Below, one piece after another: positions 37,510 through 50,200 of a DNA stretch of 64,000 bases. A model generated the notes under the pieces. It had not been told where the DNA came from, ran no database searches, and was given only the letters and a program-made list of their open reading frames with translations. Location: positions 5,365,743 through 5,429,742 of the forward strand of contig NC_088778.1 of the NCBI RefSeq assembly GCF_954871325.1, in the 5' to 3' direction. The translations under genes and the position numbers were made by a program. The DNA comes from Gordionus sp. m RMFG-2023. Lineage: Eukaryota > Nematomorpha > Gordioida > Chordodea > Parachordodidae. Each line of letters opens with the position of its first letter. Position 1 is the first letter of the stretch.

Positions 37510-39240
37510 CAGAGTTGTTAAGATACTTTTTAAATGGATCTAGATACAGATACATACATAGTCTAAAAATTTATCTAGATACAGATACAGCTTCTAAAAA
37601 GTTATCTTAATACAAATACAATTTAAAATGTATCTAGGTACAGATACATTTTTTATTATACTCTTAGATAAGGTTTGAATAAACCTAAATTATGATTCTA
37701 TTGTGAAAATTCATGAAATGAACTAAAAGATTTATTGACTCGATATGAAATTTATCAAAATATAACTAAAATAATGATTTTTAGATATTAATATAATATA
37801 TGATCAATATAAATAATTATTATATATCATTAACAAAATAATATAATATATAATAAATTATTATAAATAATTATTAGATTTCAGTAATAAAATATTTTCA
37901 AAATTTTGGTCATTAAGACATCCTCGTTTATCTGTAAAGACATTTTTAGCAATACTAAAAAGTTTTTCAACAGGGGCGCTGGAAAGGATTGTGGTGTTAT
38001 ATTCAATGAATAACATTTTTATATCAGGATATTGTTTAAAAATACTAAAATCTCGGCATTCATTTTTGAAGAAACTATTTAAAATTTGTTGATTATCAGA
38101 ATTTAAATCATTAACAATCATATCTCATGCTGTGGGATACTGAAAAAAATCGGATATTAAATTATTGGTTTTTTTTTCACAAGTTAATATGCACTCATTT
38201 AAAGACTTTGATAATTCCTCAACTAATCCTTGTATTAATTGTTTTTTTTTATTAAAATATTTTCATCCATTTGCAACCATGTCCAATCTAGTTTAAAAAA
38301 AGGATGAAACATAGTTGCCAAAATATTTTCATCTTCAAAAATTGTCCCAATAAATCTAGAATTAAATATTGATTAATTTATTATTAATTTACCTATCTTC
38401 AATCCCTTTAAGTAAGGCATTTAAGAGTGTTAAACAAAATTTCAGGTTTATTTGTTTAAAATTTTTCAATGTAATAATGAGCTGGAAAATAGTTGCACAG
38501 TAATAAGCTGTGAACTGACTCCTATGTATGAACTAATAATTAACATTTCTTAAAACAGCTCAAATAATTTGTTTGTAATTAAATTATTATACAAATTTAG
38601 ATGTTATAAGCACTCCAACAATCTGCTGTTGTGCATATTAACGATGGATTAGACTTTTAATGATTTCTTTCTTTTCATTCTCCCATCTTTGGGAAATTCT
38701 GGCAACCACTATCTGTCTGCAAATTATATTTTTTTGTGGAGCAATGTTTTGATCATTTTTATAAATGATGGATTTTCAACAACTGAAAATGGCTGAATGT
38801 TATTTATAATAAAATCAGTTATTAAATCATCTAGAGTGGTTTGGGATAAAGTCTGAGGTCTCTTGGAAAAAAAATCAATGGACAATGAGCCTAGTCCAAT
38901 ATTTTCTTTAATTGATTTTTTCTCTTTCCGCTTTTTTATTTGGATTAAGAGTGTTTGATGTTTTCTCTTAACATTTAAAAATAAATTTGTTAACATGGCA
39001 AACATTTTACTAACAGGGATTTGTTTTCTTTATTTTGAGATATTATTTTAAAATATGGTCTAGCAAAAATTATATTTTCAAGTAAGAAAGGTATTAAAAT
39101 AATTTGAGTTAAAAATAACCTTAAAATAAAAAAAAATTTAATTTTTTTAAAAATAATATTCCGAGTTTTGTATATTTTAGTATTTAAATTATCAAATACA
39201 ATTATTAAAATTAGGGCAGTGTTGGTTTTCAAAAAAATGT
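37510..39240 (-). mobile_element. Decayed hAT transposon with transposase remnants
   Basis: Minus-strand remnants occur in the expected order. 39005-38724 encodes the region after the BED finger, with QPFSVVENPSFIKMIKTL. About 38340-38255 holds a conserved central block (MFHPFFKLDWTWLQMDENI). 38121-37861 encodes the C-terminal hAT dimerisation domain with SSAPVEKLFSIAKNVFTDKR. The frame is interrupted between the second and third blocks. The low end has subterminal repeats of GTATCTAGATACAGATAC type (37540-37650), usual for hAT elements. Exact termini and target duplication were not found. Confidence 0.8.
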
Positions 39241-39796
39241 ATTCGATATATAAATACGAATGCTTTTCGAAATAAAGTATTTGAAAATAAATGAAAATAT
39301 AGGTATATCTAAAAAATGTTTTTAAATATAAATTATAAAAAATATTCGATAATAGTATTTAAATATAGATATTTTGATATATGCTTTTTTTAAGTCGTAT
39401 TTTATAATATATTGTTAACATCGATTTTTTTTACTTACATGAAAATTATATTAATTATGTAAATAATATCATCGTGTCGAAAATTTTCCAGTTATTATAT
39501 TTTATCTGCTATAATACAAACATTATAAATATTATATTTATTTCAGAAACATATTCCCATAAATTATGTTATATTTATAAATATCATTAATTGCAGCATT
39601 TGTACATAATAAATTATATTGTAGGAACAGAATTATTGAATAAAGAAAATAAAATAGAAAAAATATATAAAATCAAATAAATCATATCAAAATGTGGAAA
39701 AATAATGTTACCTCAAGCCAACACACAAACTAATAAAATTATAAATAATTAACGCATATATTTTACCTATTATAAAATATAATGAAATAAGGGTTT

Positions 39797-39945
39797 CTCA
39801 ATAAAAAGGAAGAAATGTCCCTAATTAAAAAAGGAATAGTCCCAATAGAAAAAGGAAAATCCTGATAAATAGAGGAAGACCTGATCGAAAAAGGAAAGGT
39901 CTCATCAAAAAAGGTAAAGTTTCAAAAAAAAGAGGCTCATTAATA
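39797..39945. repeat. Purine-rich minisatellite, about 20-22-bp units
   Basis: Six to seven degenerate units with the pattern AAAAAAGGAAAGGTCTCAT, e.g. AATAGAAAAAGGAAAATCCTG then ATCGAAAAAGGAAAGGTCTC. No coding frame. Confidence 0.75.
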
Positions 39946-41227
39946 TCAAAAGAGGAAAATCACTATTTTTCATCATTTTTGTATAAATTTAAAAAAAATC
40001 TGAATAATTCTATAATTTTATTTTTTTTAATAGCATATTTATTTAATTACTAGTTATTTATTAAATTTACTATAAAAATTTTTTATATTTTGGCGATTCT
40101 CTTTTGTTATTTGTTATTTTATTTTTTTAATCTTTAAATTTTTTGAAGTTCTTGGCTCCGGTTATATCGCTTTGGACTACAGTTTAGACCAAACAGAACT
40201 GAACCCAAACTACTACTATGGGATCGATTCTAAAAATCAAAACATAATGGATTTGTTGTCGTTTAAGAAAAGAGCTTAGCTATTAGGGTTTAGAATCAAA
40301 TGAAGTATACACACGCTACTCCTTAAGTTAAATGAGGGAATGGAATGAAAGATATAAAAGAAAATTTCCAGAAAAAGCCTCTTATATCCTTTTCCATTTG
40401 TGGAAATACATAACCTTCTATTTGGCGTTGAGTTGTTATGTGTATACAATTTTAAAAATGAGCTGCTAGCCTTTTGGTTAGTGTCAAAGTTGGGAGATAA
40501 GTTGCATATTAAGCTAGCATAATTTTATAATACGCCTAGGTGTTAAAGCTTGGGGGTTCTAACGTTAGCACTAATTTGGACATTAATCAAAAGTGTATAC
40601 CTTAGAAAGATCAACACATCCTGTCAAATTATTCCATAAAAGTTAAGAGCTTTTTATCATATTTTTTACAGCCCATAGATTAATTTTTTATATTTCTCGA
40701 ATCGTAATAAATATTTTTTTTTATAAATAATACATAAATTTGCCTTTTAAGGTATATAAAAAATTTTGATGTAGCCCATTACATATCTGGTCTAAACTAA
40801 CTCAAAAAAATACTTTTTACAAGTCGTCTGGCTCAATATTTAGCTCGAGCTGGCCCGAGAACAGACCGGCCCATCTCTTTTTTTTACTTATTAAAAACAT
40901 TTATTTTAAAAGATGCCACGCACTATATTTTATGGATATAAATAATTTGCAATTAGTTGTTTGAACCTTCAGAACAAAAGATTCAGATACTTTTATTCTT
41001 TTATTTTTTAAAATACTTTTTCGATTTTTATATTTCAGTTCAGTCTAATTTACCATACACTCATTATGCAGAAACATGCTCAAGCTGAAAATATTCTCAA
41101 TATTAGACAAGAGTATTATTATATTTTAATTTAATATTAATATTAAGCGTAAACTTATATTTTATATTTGTTGAAAATATTTGTATCCTTTATATTTATA
41201 AATTAAATTTATAGATTTATATATCCC
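39946..41227. other. Upstream region of DUS3; no gene supported
   Basis: A+T-rich with a small G+C-richer patch at 40795-40880 (GGCTCAATATTTAGC, GCTGGCCCGAG), probably part of a short interspersed repeat. It presumably includes the DUS3 promoter, which is not recognisable. Confidence 0.35.
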
Positions 41228-44200
41228 ATGGAAGATGAAACAAAGTATAATGATAAAAATGGGGATGAAAATATACAAATTAACAAAATTATAGATGGAA
41301 GAGATGAAAAGTATAATGATAAAAATGGTGATGAAAATATTCAAATTAACAAAATTATAGATGGAAGAGATGAAAATGGAACAGGGGAGGATAAAAAAGA
41401 AAATAAACATATGAAAAGAAGAGGTCAAAATAAGCATAGACCAGTTTTTAAAAAACAAAAATGTTCCTTAAAACTATGTCCTTATATTGCTAAGAATAAA
41501 CTTTGTCCATATGGCAAAAATTTAGATATAATTGACTTGGTAACTAATTGTCATTTTGAACACAACATAGACCTTTTTATGAATAGCAAACCCATGGATA
41601 TTGGTGATAAATGTACAGCATTTGAAACTTTTGGTAATTGTATAAATAGTTTTACATGTCGTTTTGCATCAAGTCATACAAAGTTGAATCCAAATAATAC
41701 ATGGGAAAACATTTTAGACAAAGAAGTATGGGAAAATAATGAAAATCTTTTTCACCCATTAAATAGAGTTGAGAAATCAGTATTAGAATGCTTAAGAAAA
41801 AGAAAATACAATTTTTCATTGAGTGAGGTGGTAACCAATATTTTATGCAATAAATCAACAGATTCTAATCAAAAGTACAAGAATGCCGAAGAATTAATCA
41901 ATGAAATGAATGTTAAATATCCATGGATCACCTTAAATCCCTTATTTTTGAGAAATAACATTGAAACCCCTGAAATTAATAAAGAATTTAAAATTTTGAA
42001 AAATCTTAAAGAGTCTGATTTTCTGCCTACACAAGTTATAAATTCAGATCATGAAAAATATGAAAATAATGAGATTGGTAATATAAATGTTAAAATTTCT
42101 GATAGAAAAATGTTTAGGGAAAATATTGAAAAAAGGAGCAGTGAATTAAATGATCCTAGAAGGGCAGAATATTGGAATAATAATTTATACCTAGCACCAC
42201 TAACCACATTAGGTAATTTACCTTTCAGAAGAGTTTGTAAAAGTTTAGGTGTTGATATTACTTGTGGAGAAATGGCCCTATCATCAAGCTTATTGAAGGG
42301 AAACAATTCTGAATGGGCTCTAATCAAAAGGCATCATAGTGAAGACAAATTTGGCATACAAGTTATTATCATATAGAAAGATCAATTATTTAATCCTTTT
42401 TACCATAATGTATACTAAATTTAAAGGTATAACTTTTTAAAGTCAAAAATTAAATTAGAGATGTGAATTGCACAATTTTTAGCATGCAGGTCAACCTGCT
42501 CTATTTTGATAGAATCTCTAACCTGCTTATCAGAGTTGTTAAACCCTACTTTTAAAATTAAGATGCTTTTGCTATCACTATTTGCCCAAAAAAGTACTGT
42601 ACCACTGCTACCCACAAAACAGAGTAGCACACTATTAGCTACTATTTTTCAAAAGTAGCTTTGGTTACTTTTTAGGCTACTTTATATAAAAAAATACAAA
42701 TAAATTTTTTATTTTTTGGTTATAATGTAATTTGTATATATATAAAAATCAGCATTTATAAATATTTGAATATAGTTAGTTAATGATTATAAAAGAATTT
42801 ATATAAAAGGACTAAAATGTAATAAAAAATAACTATTTATGGTATATTATTTTGTTAAATTCTAATAATGACAATCACTAAGTATAAGTTTTGCCTTACC
42901 AAATAATTCAACACTAGCACTTGAGCATAATGGAGTATTTAATTTTATAAATAATTATTTTTAAAAAATAATCATCAAAAATGTTCTTTTGAGTACTTTT
43001 TGATTTAAAAAAAGACATCTAAGAGATTTTCCATTAGGTTAGTTATATTTATTTCAAAAAATAGATTATCTGAAGAAGTCATTTTGGGGATTTTAGCTAA
43101 TGCATCTTTGTTTGGTATGAGATTATTCGGTTTCATCATTCATGCTCATCATCAGATCCAAATGAATTAATATATGGCCAGTTTAGTCTAAAATTTGGGC
43201 AAATCATGGTAGAATAGCACATTATCATAATTGTATAGACTGGGTACTATTAATTAAAAAATTAGTATATTTTAAATTTGGACTATGCCGATATCTAGCG
43301 TTTTCAAGAAGGATCGGGTCGAGCTTTTTTAAAAAACCGATCCGAATCCGATATTTTTTTGTTGTTCGGTTATTTTATAATTGTATATATGTCGTATTGG
43401 GATTCGGAATCTCTTGATTTTAAATCCTTTACCGAGCGATTTAAAAAGTTTTAAAGTCCGATTTAACCGGAAATGTATTCTAGCATGGGTAGAGCACCCA
43501 AACTGTAAATTTCAAACAATATTGCCATGAACTTTAGAACTACTTCTAATTTACATTAATTTTTATATGGATTTTTCATATAAATTAAAAAATACAAAAA
43601 TGTCTATCGCTGAAATTGGTTGAAATTTATAGGGTAAATACTCTACAGCTACACATGTTGGGATACAATTCCTGTAAAATCAGACTTTTAAAATCCAAAA
43701 ATCGCCCTTAGTAAAGATTTAAAATTAAGAGATTCCGGATCCCCACGGATTCTGAAACCCCATACGAAATATATAATCATGATTTTCTTATTTTATAAAT
43801 ATTTTCATAATAAATTAATAAAAGAAACTAATATTATATCCAATTTATTTGTTGTAATGTTTAAAAAAATAGTTTTAATTTTACACTTATTTTGTGTTAT
43901 ATTATCTGTAAAAAGAAAAGAATTTTAAAACATATAACGAGTCGCATTCAGTTAGTGTTGCTGAACGGCTTTTATTTAGCAAATTTTAAAAACGATTAAC
44001 TCAAAATTTTAGCCATGAATAAATTACCCATGCTTATTGTTTGGACTTCTATTGGCGAAATTTCGAGGTATAGGCAATAATATTTTGGTTAAAATTTTGA
44101 TTTGGCCCTTTTTGAAAATCGACTTAAATGGAGTTGTTTAACAACACTACATTCACCCCATAAACTTTGCAAATATTTTAAATGAGAATATTTATTAACT

Positions 44201-47200
44201 TATGAAAATAAAAATATGTATAGGGTCGGATAGGTGAAAAATTTGTGGATCGGCACGACCCTATTTTAAAATATATTTAAAATCATTAAAATTTTGTAAA
44301 TCTTTAAGTTTAAGTTAGAATAAATTATTCAGTCAGAACCAGAACAACTCTATATGACCTTGGTTGAGATTTAATTTTGTAGATAGGATATTCACAGTGG
44401 GAACCTACTACCCAATCTCCATATTGTCCTCGCCTTCCGAAATTTCAAGAGAAAGAGCCACATATTGCATAACCACCCTTTAAACATTGAATTCCAACTT
44501 GATCTCAGATAGAAAATCAATTTCCAATCATCTTTCGTTCAGAAAAAATGCCACTAATTTGATTCCATTATAAACAGAATTTCATTTTAGGTGTTGCTAG
44601 TAGTTAATATTATACCTGCCTAATTTGAGGATATATTTTTCTTACATTTTTTAAACAGATAAATTTCCTATGTTTTCCCGTTAATTTTTAAAAATTATTT
44701 TTTAAATTTTGGAGAAATAAAATTGGTATTAATGTTATCGTAAATTCTTCCAGTTTGCCTTACATTTCGTTGATATTTTCATTGTCTGACTCACTTCGAT
44801 TATATTTCAATATCCATTTTAAATAATTTACAACCAGGAATGGGTTGAGTTTATTTTATAATTATAAAATCAAATTTTGAAAATATAAATAATAAAATTA
44901 TAAATTAGTATTAATTATAAAATAATATTTTAATTTTCGTTACTTTTCTAAAATGGAGCGTGCTAGATAACTTTAACAACTCTGCTGCCTACTCACCCAC
45001 GTTATTGGGGGGGGGGGGTGATAAAAATCTATCGTGGGTGGGCGGGTAAACCCCACTTTAGACCTATAATTTGTCTAAACTAATTAATCTCCTCTTTTGT
45101 ATTTTTTTCCTCAAGAAAACACCAAATTAATTATATATTTTTATTAATGACCATTTTGTTTAAAAGTTATCTTTTCATGTTTTCCCAATTAATAAAATTG
45201 CGTTAACTAATTTTTACAAGGTATGCGGTTGCCATGTTGACTCGATGTCCAAAGTGGCCCAATTAATCTCTGACCTGACATTGAACAGTGCTTCCTTATA
45301 TTCAAACGATTCCACTGGGAATACTTTGTCCCCATTTTCTATTGATTTCTTAGACATAAATATGGGATGTCCGCTAGACGAAATATGTAAAAAGGGAGCT
45401 GGGGCATCCATGCTTTCTAGGCCTGACCGAACTCTACAAGTTAGTTCCGCCATTAGGACCATTTTACCCCCACCTGTTGCACTGACTCTCAAAGTGAGAA
45501 GTGGCCTCAAGGATCAACATCCGTTGGCCCATGGGCTCATAGGAAAATTGGCGAGGTAAAGGATTGTTATGATATTAACTTTATGGTTTACGTTATGAAT
45601 AATTTTTGCAATCATATTAATACAAATTTTGATTGGCAAATTTATTAAAATTTAAAAATTGAAATCATGTTTTTATGAAGATGAAGAAAAATTAATGAAA
45701 AAAAAAATTATGCTTATAATTAAAATTATATATTATATAAGCATGTATTATTATTTTTTTAAATATATAAATTCATCTTAGATGGAGCATTAAATTTGTT
45801 TAGTAATTTATTGGAAATAGCGTCCTGCAAGGGCAAGACCATAAGTTTAGTACATGTCGGACAAAATAGGCTTCCAGGCCTATAGTTCATAAAATATTAA
45901 ATGTTATATTTCTATCCTATTCTTCCTTCTTCTTTTTTACCTGTTTGAAAATCGCACGCAGAGGTCTGCAATTCGCGACTCGTTACCCCGCAGGCCAGGC
46001 TGGGTAAAATCTGGAAATTTTTGGGTCAGGATGGACAACATTTTTTTTGTATACATATTTGATGTCCATAAAGTATAGTAGTGTTTTTAATTTAACAACT
46101 GCCAAGATTAGAAATAGTTGTTTTGGTTTTGTATTTAAAAAAAATTTTAAAACTGGGTTAGGCAACTAGTAAGAATTGAAACTGGGCTGGGCATCAACCA
46201 AACTTTACCCGGGCCTGAAAATTTCGCCCACTCTGATAACAATTATAAAATAAATTTATAAAAAATAGGAATTTTTTAAAAGAAAACATTTATTTTCATA
46301 TCTTAATTTTATTTTGTAATAAAAATAGAATAAACCAAAATTATCAAAGTTATTGCAAAATATTTAAATTTATTGCATAACAAATAAATATTTTAAGTTT
46401 GAGAGATTTCTTCATTTAAAAATTCTAGCTGATGGTTAACCACGTTTAGATCTGGTGATTTTAATAATAATATTAGAGAACCATTTTAGGTTTGCTGGGG
46501 GGATTTGCCTTAGATGTCTGGACGGGTTTTTCTTCCGAACGCCCAGCCACCCATGGTTTAAAAAAAATTATAACCGGTCTACTTATAGTTTTTTTTAAAA
46601 AAATTTTTACTTCGCCCGCCAATTTATTTAAAAAAAATTTGATTAACCCAACCCGCCCGCTCAATTTTTAAAAAAATTTTTTGATTGGTTGAATATATTT
46701 TTTACTTTTAAATCTGAAAATATTCATTGCCTGAAAAAATATGCGCCAAATGTTTATTTTATATCAGCTTTATAATAGGCGGACGCGGGTTTAGAGACCT
46801 CATTCTCGCATTTCGATTTTAACATTTCCCGGGGATTTTATAATTCTTTTTTTATTATGAGATCTTGTTAAGGCTCTGATTATTTTTGAAATTTTATTTC
46901 TGTTTAGCCTAGGCGCAACTCAGTTTACGACTCCCTATTTCTGGTGTGAATAGATCCGGGTTCCTTGAATCTGAATCGCCTTTTTATTTTGGCATTTTGT
47001 TTAGAGGAAGCTATATAGACCAATTAACACACGTGACTGTTTAGAAATAATACGAGCGTTGACACGCCTTAACTTTTATTATTTACCATGTTTTCAGATA
47101 TTCCGTTTTTTTTTAGAAATTTTTAAAATATCTGGTAGAGTTTAAGATGATTGATTTGTATCATAAATATATTCCATATGTTGAAGTCAAACTCCTAGTG

Positions 47201-50200
47201 ACGTATCGATGATAGCTATTCACGGCAGAAGCAAGAATCAAAGATACACGAAAAGAGCCGATTGGAATTACATCGAACAATGCGTAGAGGAGAGTCATTC
47301 TGCAATGCCCATTTTCGGTTGTGGAGACGTTTATTCCTACCAGGAATATCGTGAACGATTAGATCACACAGGTTTTCATTTTTTTTCTTGACCTCACATT
47401 CTTTGGCTAATAATAACGCACGCCAAGCGCACTGTTTTTTCATAATTTTCATAAGTTAACTCGACCACGTGATTCCGATTAGAAAATAAATGAGTCATTG
47501 GCAGATGGTTTGGCGGGTGTTATCACTAGCCTCATTCTTTCGGAAAATCTTTTTAGTAACGATTCTAAAATTAGTTTTCCCATTATTCTATATTTTGGAG
47601 GATTGATTTAAAATTTATTTAGACTTTTATATCTGGCCGACCATGAGAGGTTTATAAAGAAAGAGTGGGGAACTGATTTTTTTTTTGTAAATAAGCCTTA
47701 CTAAATGTGGGATGTTTAGCCTATACCGGGATTAAATGTATTTTTCTAATATATATATCTTCAGGAGTAGCAGGAATTATGATAGGAAGGGGTGCTCTCA
47801 TAAAGCCTTGGATTTTTACAGAAATCAAGGAGCAAAGGGAATGGGATATCTCCGCAAATGAAAGATTCGACATTTTCAAAGATTTCGTCAAATTTGGTCT
47901 TCAACACTGGGGTTCCGATACCTACGTTCGAAAAATTATTGATTATTAATGTGCACGCGAGTGAGGCCTCGTTTTATAGTAAGAGCGAACTATGTCACTA
48001 AGGTACTATTTTATCGTTTAGCGATGAATTACGCGCCGTTTAATCGCCATCGCGGTATTTCGTTACTATGAACGAGGCCCAATGATTTGGAATTCCTTAC
48101 CAGTCCACCCGAAATATTTTTATAATAATATAAAATAAAAACAAAATGGAAAATGGAAAAATTTTTTTTTAAAAAAAAGGACATTCTAAAATTCATTTCC
48201 GTTTTCTAACATAAATATTTGAAAAAATTCTGATCTAGCCAAAAAAATGAGCTGGGCTCGTTAAAATCTGAAAGAAAAAGAAGAAAATGATTTTCTATTC
48301 TTTTTTTTACTTTACTTTCCTTTCTCCTTTTTTTTTATTGAAATAAAATAATAATCAAAATTTCTCTGGGAATTGGGAATACGTTTAAATTTTTTTTAAA
48401 AAATATTCAAATTTTAAAATTCCTGGGCAGACCCTCTGGCCTAAAATAAAATATTTCGAGCTGGGCTTAAAAATAATAAATGAAAATTTGCATCCTACTG
48501 GGAACACCATTAGCTTCTAATCTAATTTTGATGAAACTGGTGAAACTGTCGTCCATTAAAACAACTTAGTGTAGGCTCATCGAAGAATAGATTAAAGCTA
48601 ACGAAGAGTAATATAGTTAAAAAGAAGAGGGAGGAGTGGATGCTCATGCTGATATTTTAGAGTTACTCTACGAGTTAAATAGAAGGTAAGACCGCCTGTG
48701 GGTTGATATTGTTTATAGTTTTGTGATGGGGTTGCCTTCCACACGGAAGATTTGTAATGTAAGGGGGATAGTTGCCTTTGTTATCTATGGGTTTGCCACA
48801 GTCGACACAACTAGAATGAGTAACCGTGTTAGCTCGAATGCCAATGGGGTGATGTGAAATCGAATCAAGTGTTTTGGATCACCATCTTTATAATGAATAA
48901 AGGCATGAATGGCCATTTAAGATATAAATTTTATTAACATTTAAATTTTGGAGTGATAGCTTAGTCAGATCAAACGATATCTATAGTCGAGAATCGCACA
49001 AATCATGATTTCATAAAATCTCATTTTTTTTCAAAGATATTTTTGCTAGCGCCACAAATTTTACATCATTTTCTAGCCATTGAAATTCTACTTAAGAAAT
49101 GGTGTAAAAAACAATTATATTCTCAGTATTTTCTAATTTCCGATGAAAATTTGAAGAAATGAAGTTTTTTTTAGGTGCTGTAACTTGCTAAGAATGATAT
49201 ACCTTTATATTCACTATAATTTTTAAAAAATCTTATCCAGAAACAAAATTATATAATTTATGAAAATATTGCCTTTTATATACAGTATAAAGTTATAAAA
49301 TAAACAAATAACGAAGATTTTAAGTATTAGGGAAAGCAAAATAATAGAAAATTTAATAAAGTCCATAAATATAACTGTTCTATAGCTGATTGGCATATGA
49401 TTATATCGAGCAGGGATAGATTGTTCATACAATAATAATGTACCAAAAAATTGCATTACAGTCATTATTATATATTTAATTTAAAAATTAAATAGCTGAA
49501 AAAAAATTATTTCATTTCTATCGTGTTTCAGAGCCTAATTAAAAATTATCTTCTCAAATTTTTACGGAAATGAGAAGACGCTAGAAATATTTTAAATTTT
49601 TTAAGAAAATAATTTCTCAAATAGAATTTTTACGGGCGACAAAATTATATTTAAAATGTATGACTATTTTAAGAAAAAAAGTTAATTTAAATGAAATAAT
49701 GATTAGCACGATTTTTCGACTCTATAGACATATACTATATGTTAACAAAGTTTAGATCATTAAAGCTGGAAAATCTCGGCTGAACAACTCGGATCCTCTA
49801 TTGACCTGCCCCTTGGCTGCAAATGAATTATTTTTCCCATTTGTGTCCACTGGGGCCAAACTATAAATAACATAGATATTATCCTTATTGCATATATCCC
49901 TGTAGACATCAAACTCACCGCAAAGTAATAAATAGCATTACTACGAGCCTAAGGATAACATACCTTCTACTCTCGAAGGTGTGGGCTTTTTTATTTTTAG
50001 TGATAGCTCCAAAAGACTTGTCTGTTCACCCTACCACCTTCGCCCAACGGCACTCTCATCGCTTGCTGCTACACCTAAATTATATCAACTTTGTCAAGCC
50101 CAATAATTCACACCTGACTTTACTTTCATTCCAGATAATTAAAAAATATAAAAACCATGACCTTATCAAAATAATCTTTGTCCCCATCGCTAAAAACTTG

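Noticed and set aside
41162-41458. 98-codon hydrophobic minus-strand frame
   Set aside because: Complement of the Asn/Asp/Lys repeats of DUS3 exon 1; the apparent repeats and hydrophobicity follow from that.
42049-42327. 92-codon minus-strand frame
   Set aside because: Shadow of the DUS3 barrel start.
16370-45015. Homopolymer G or C runs (near 16375, 28184, 36430, 45007)
   Set aside because: Simple mononucleotide tracts; possible G-quadruplex or length errors, but no associated structure.
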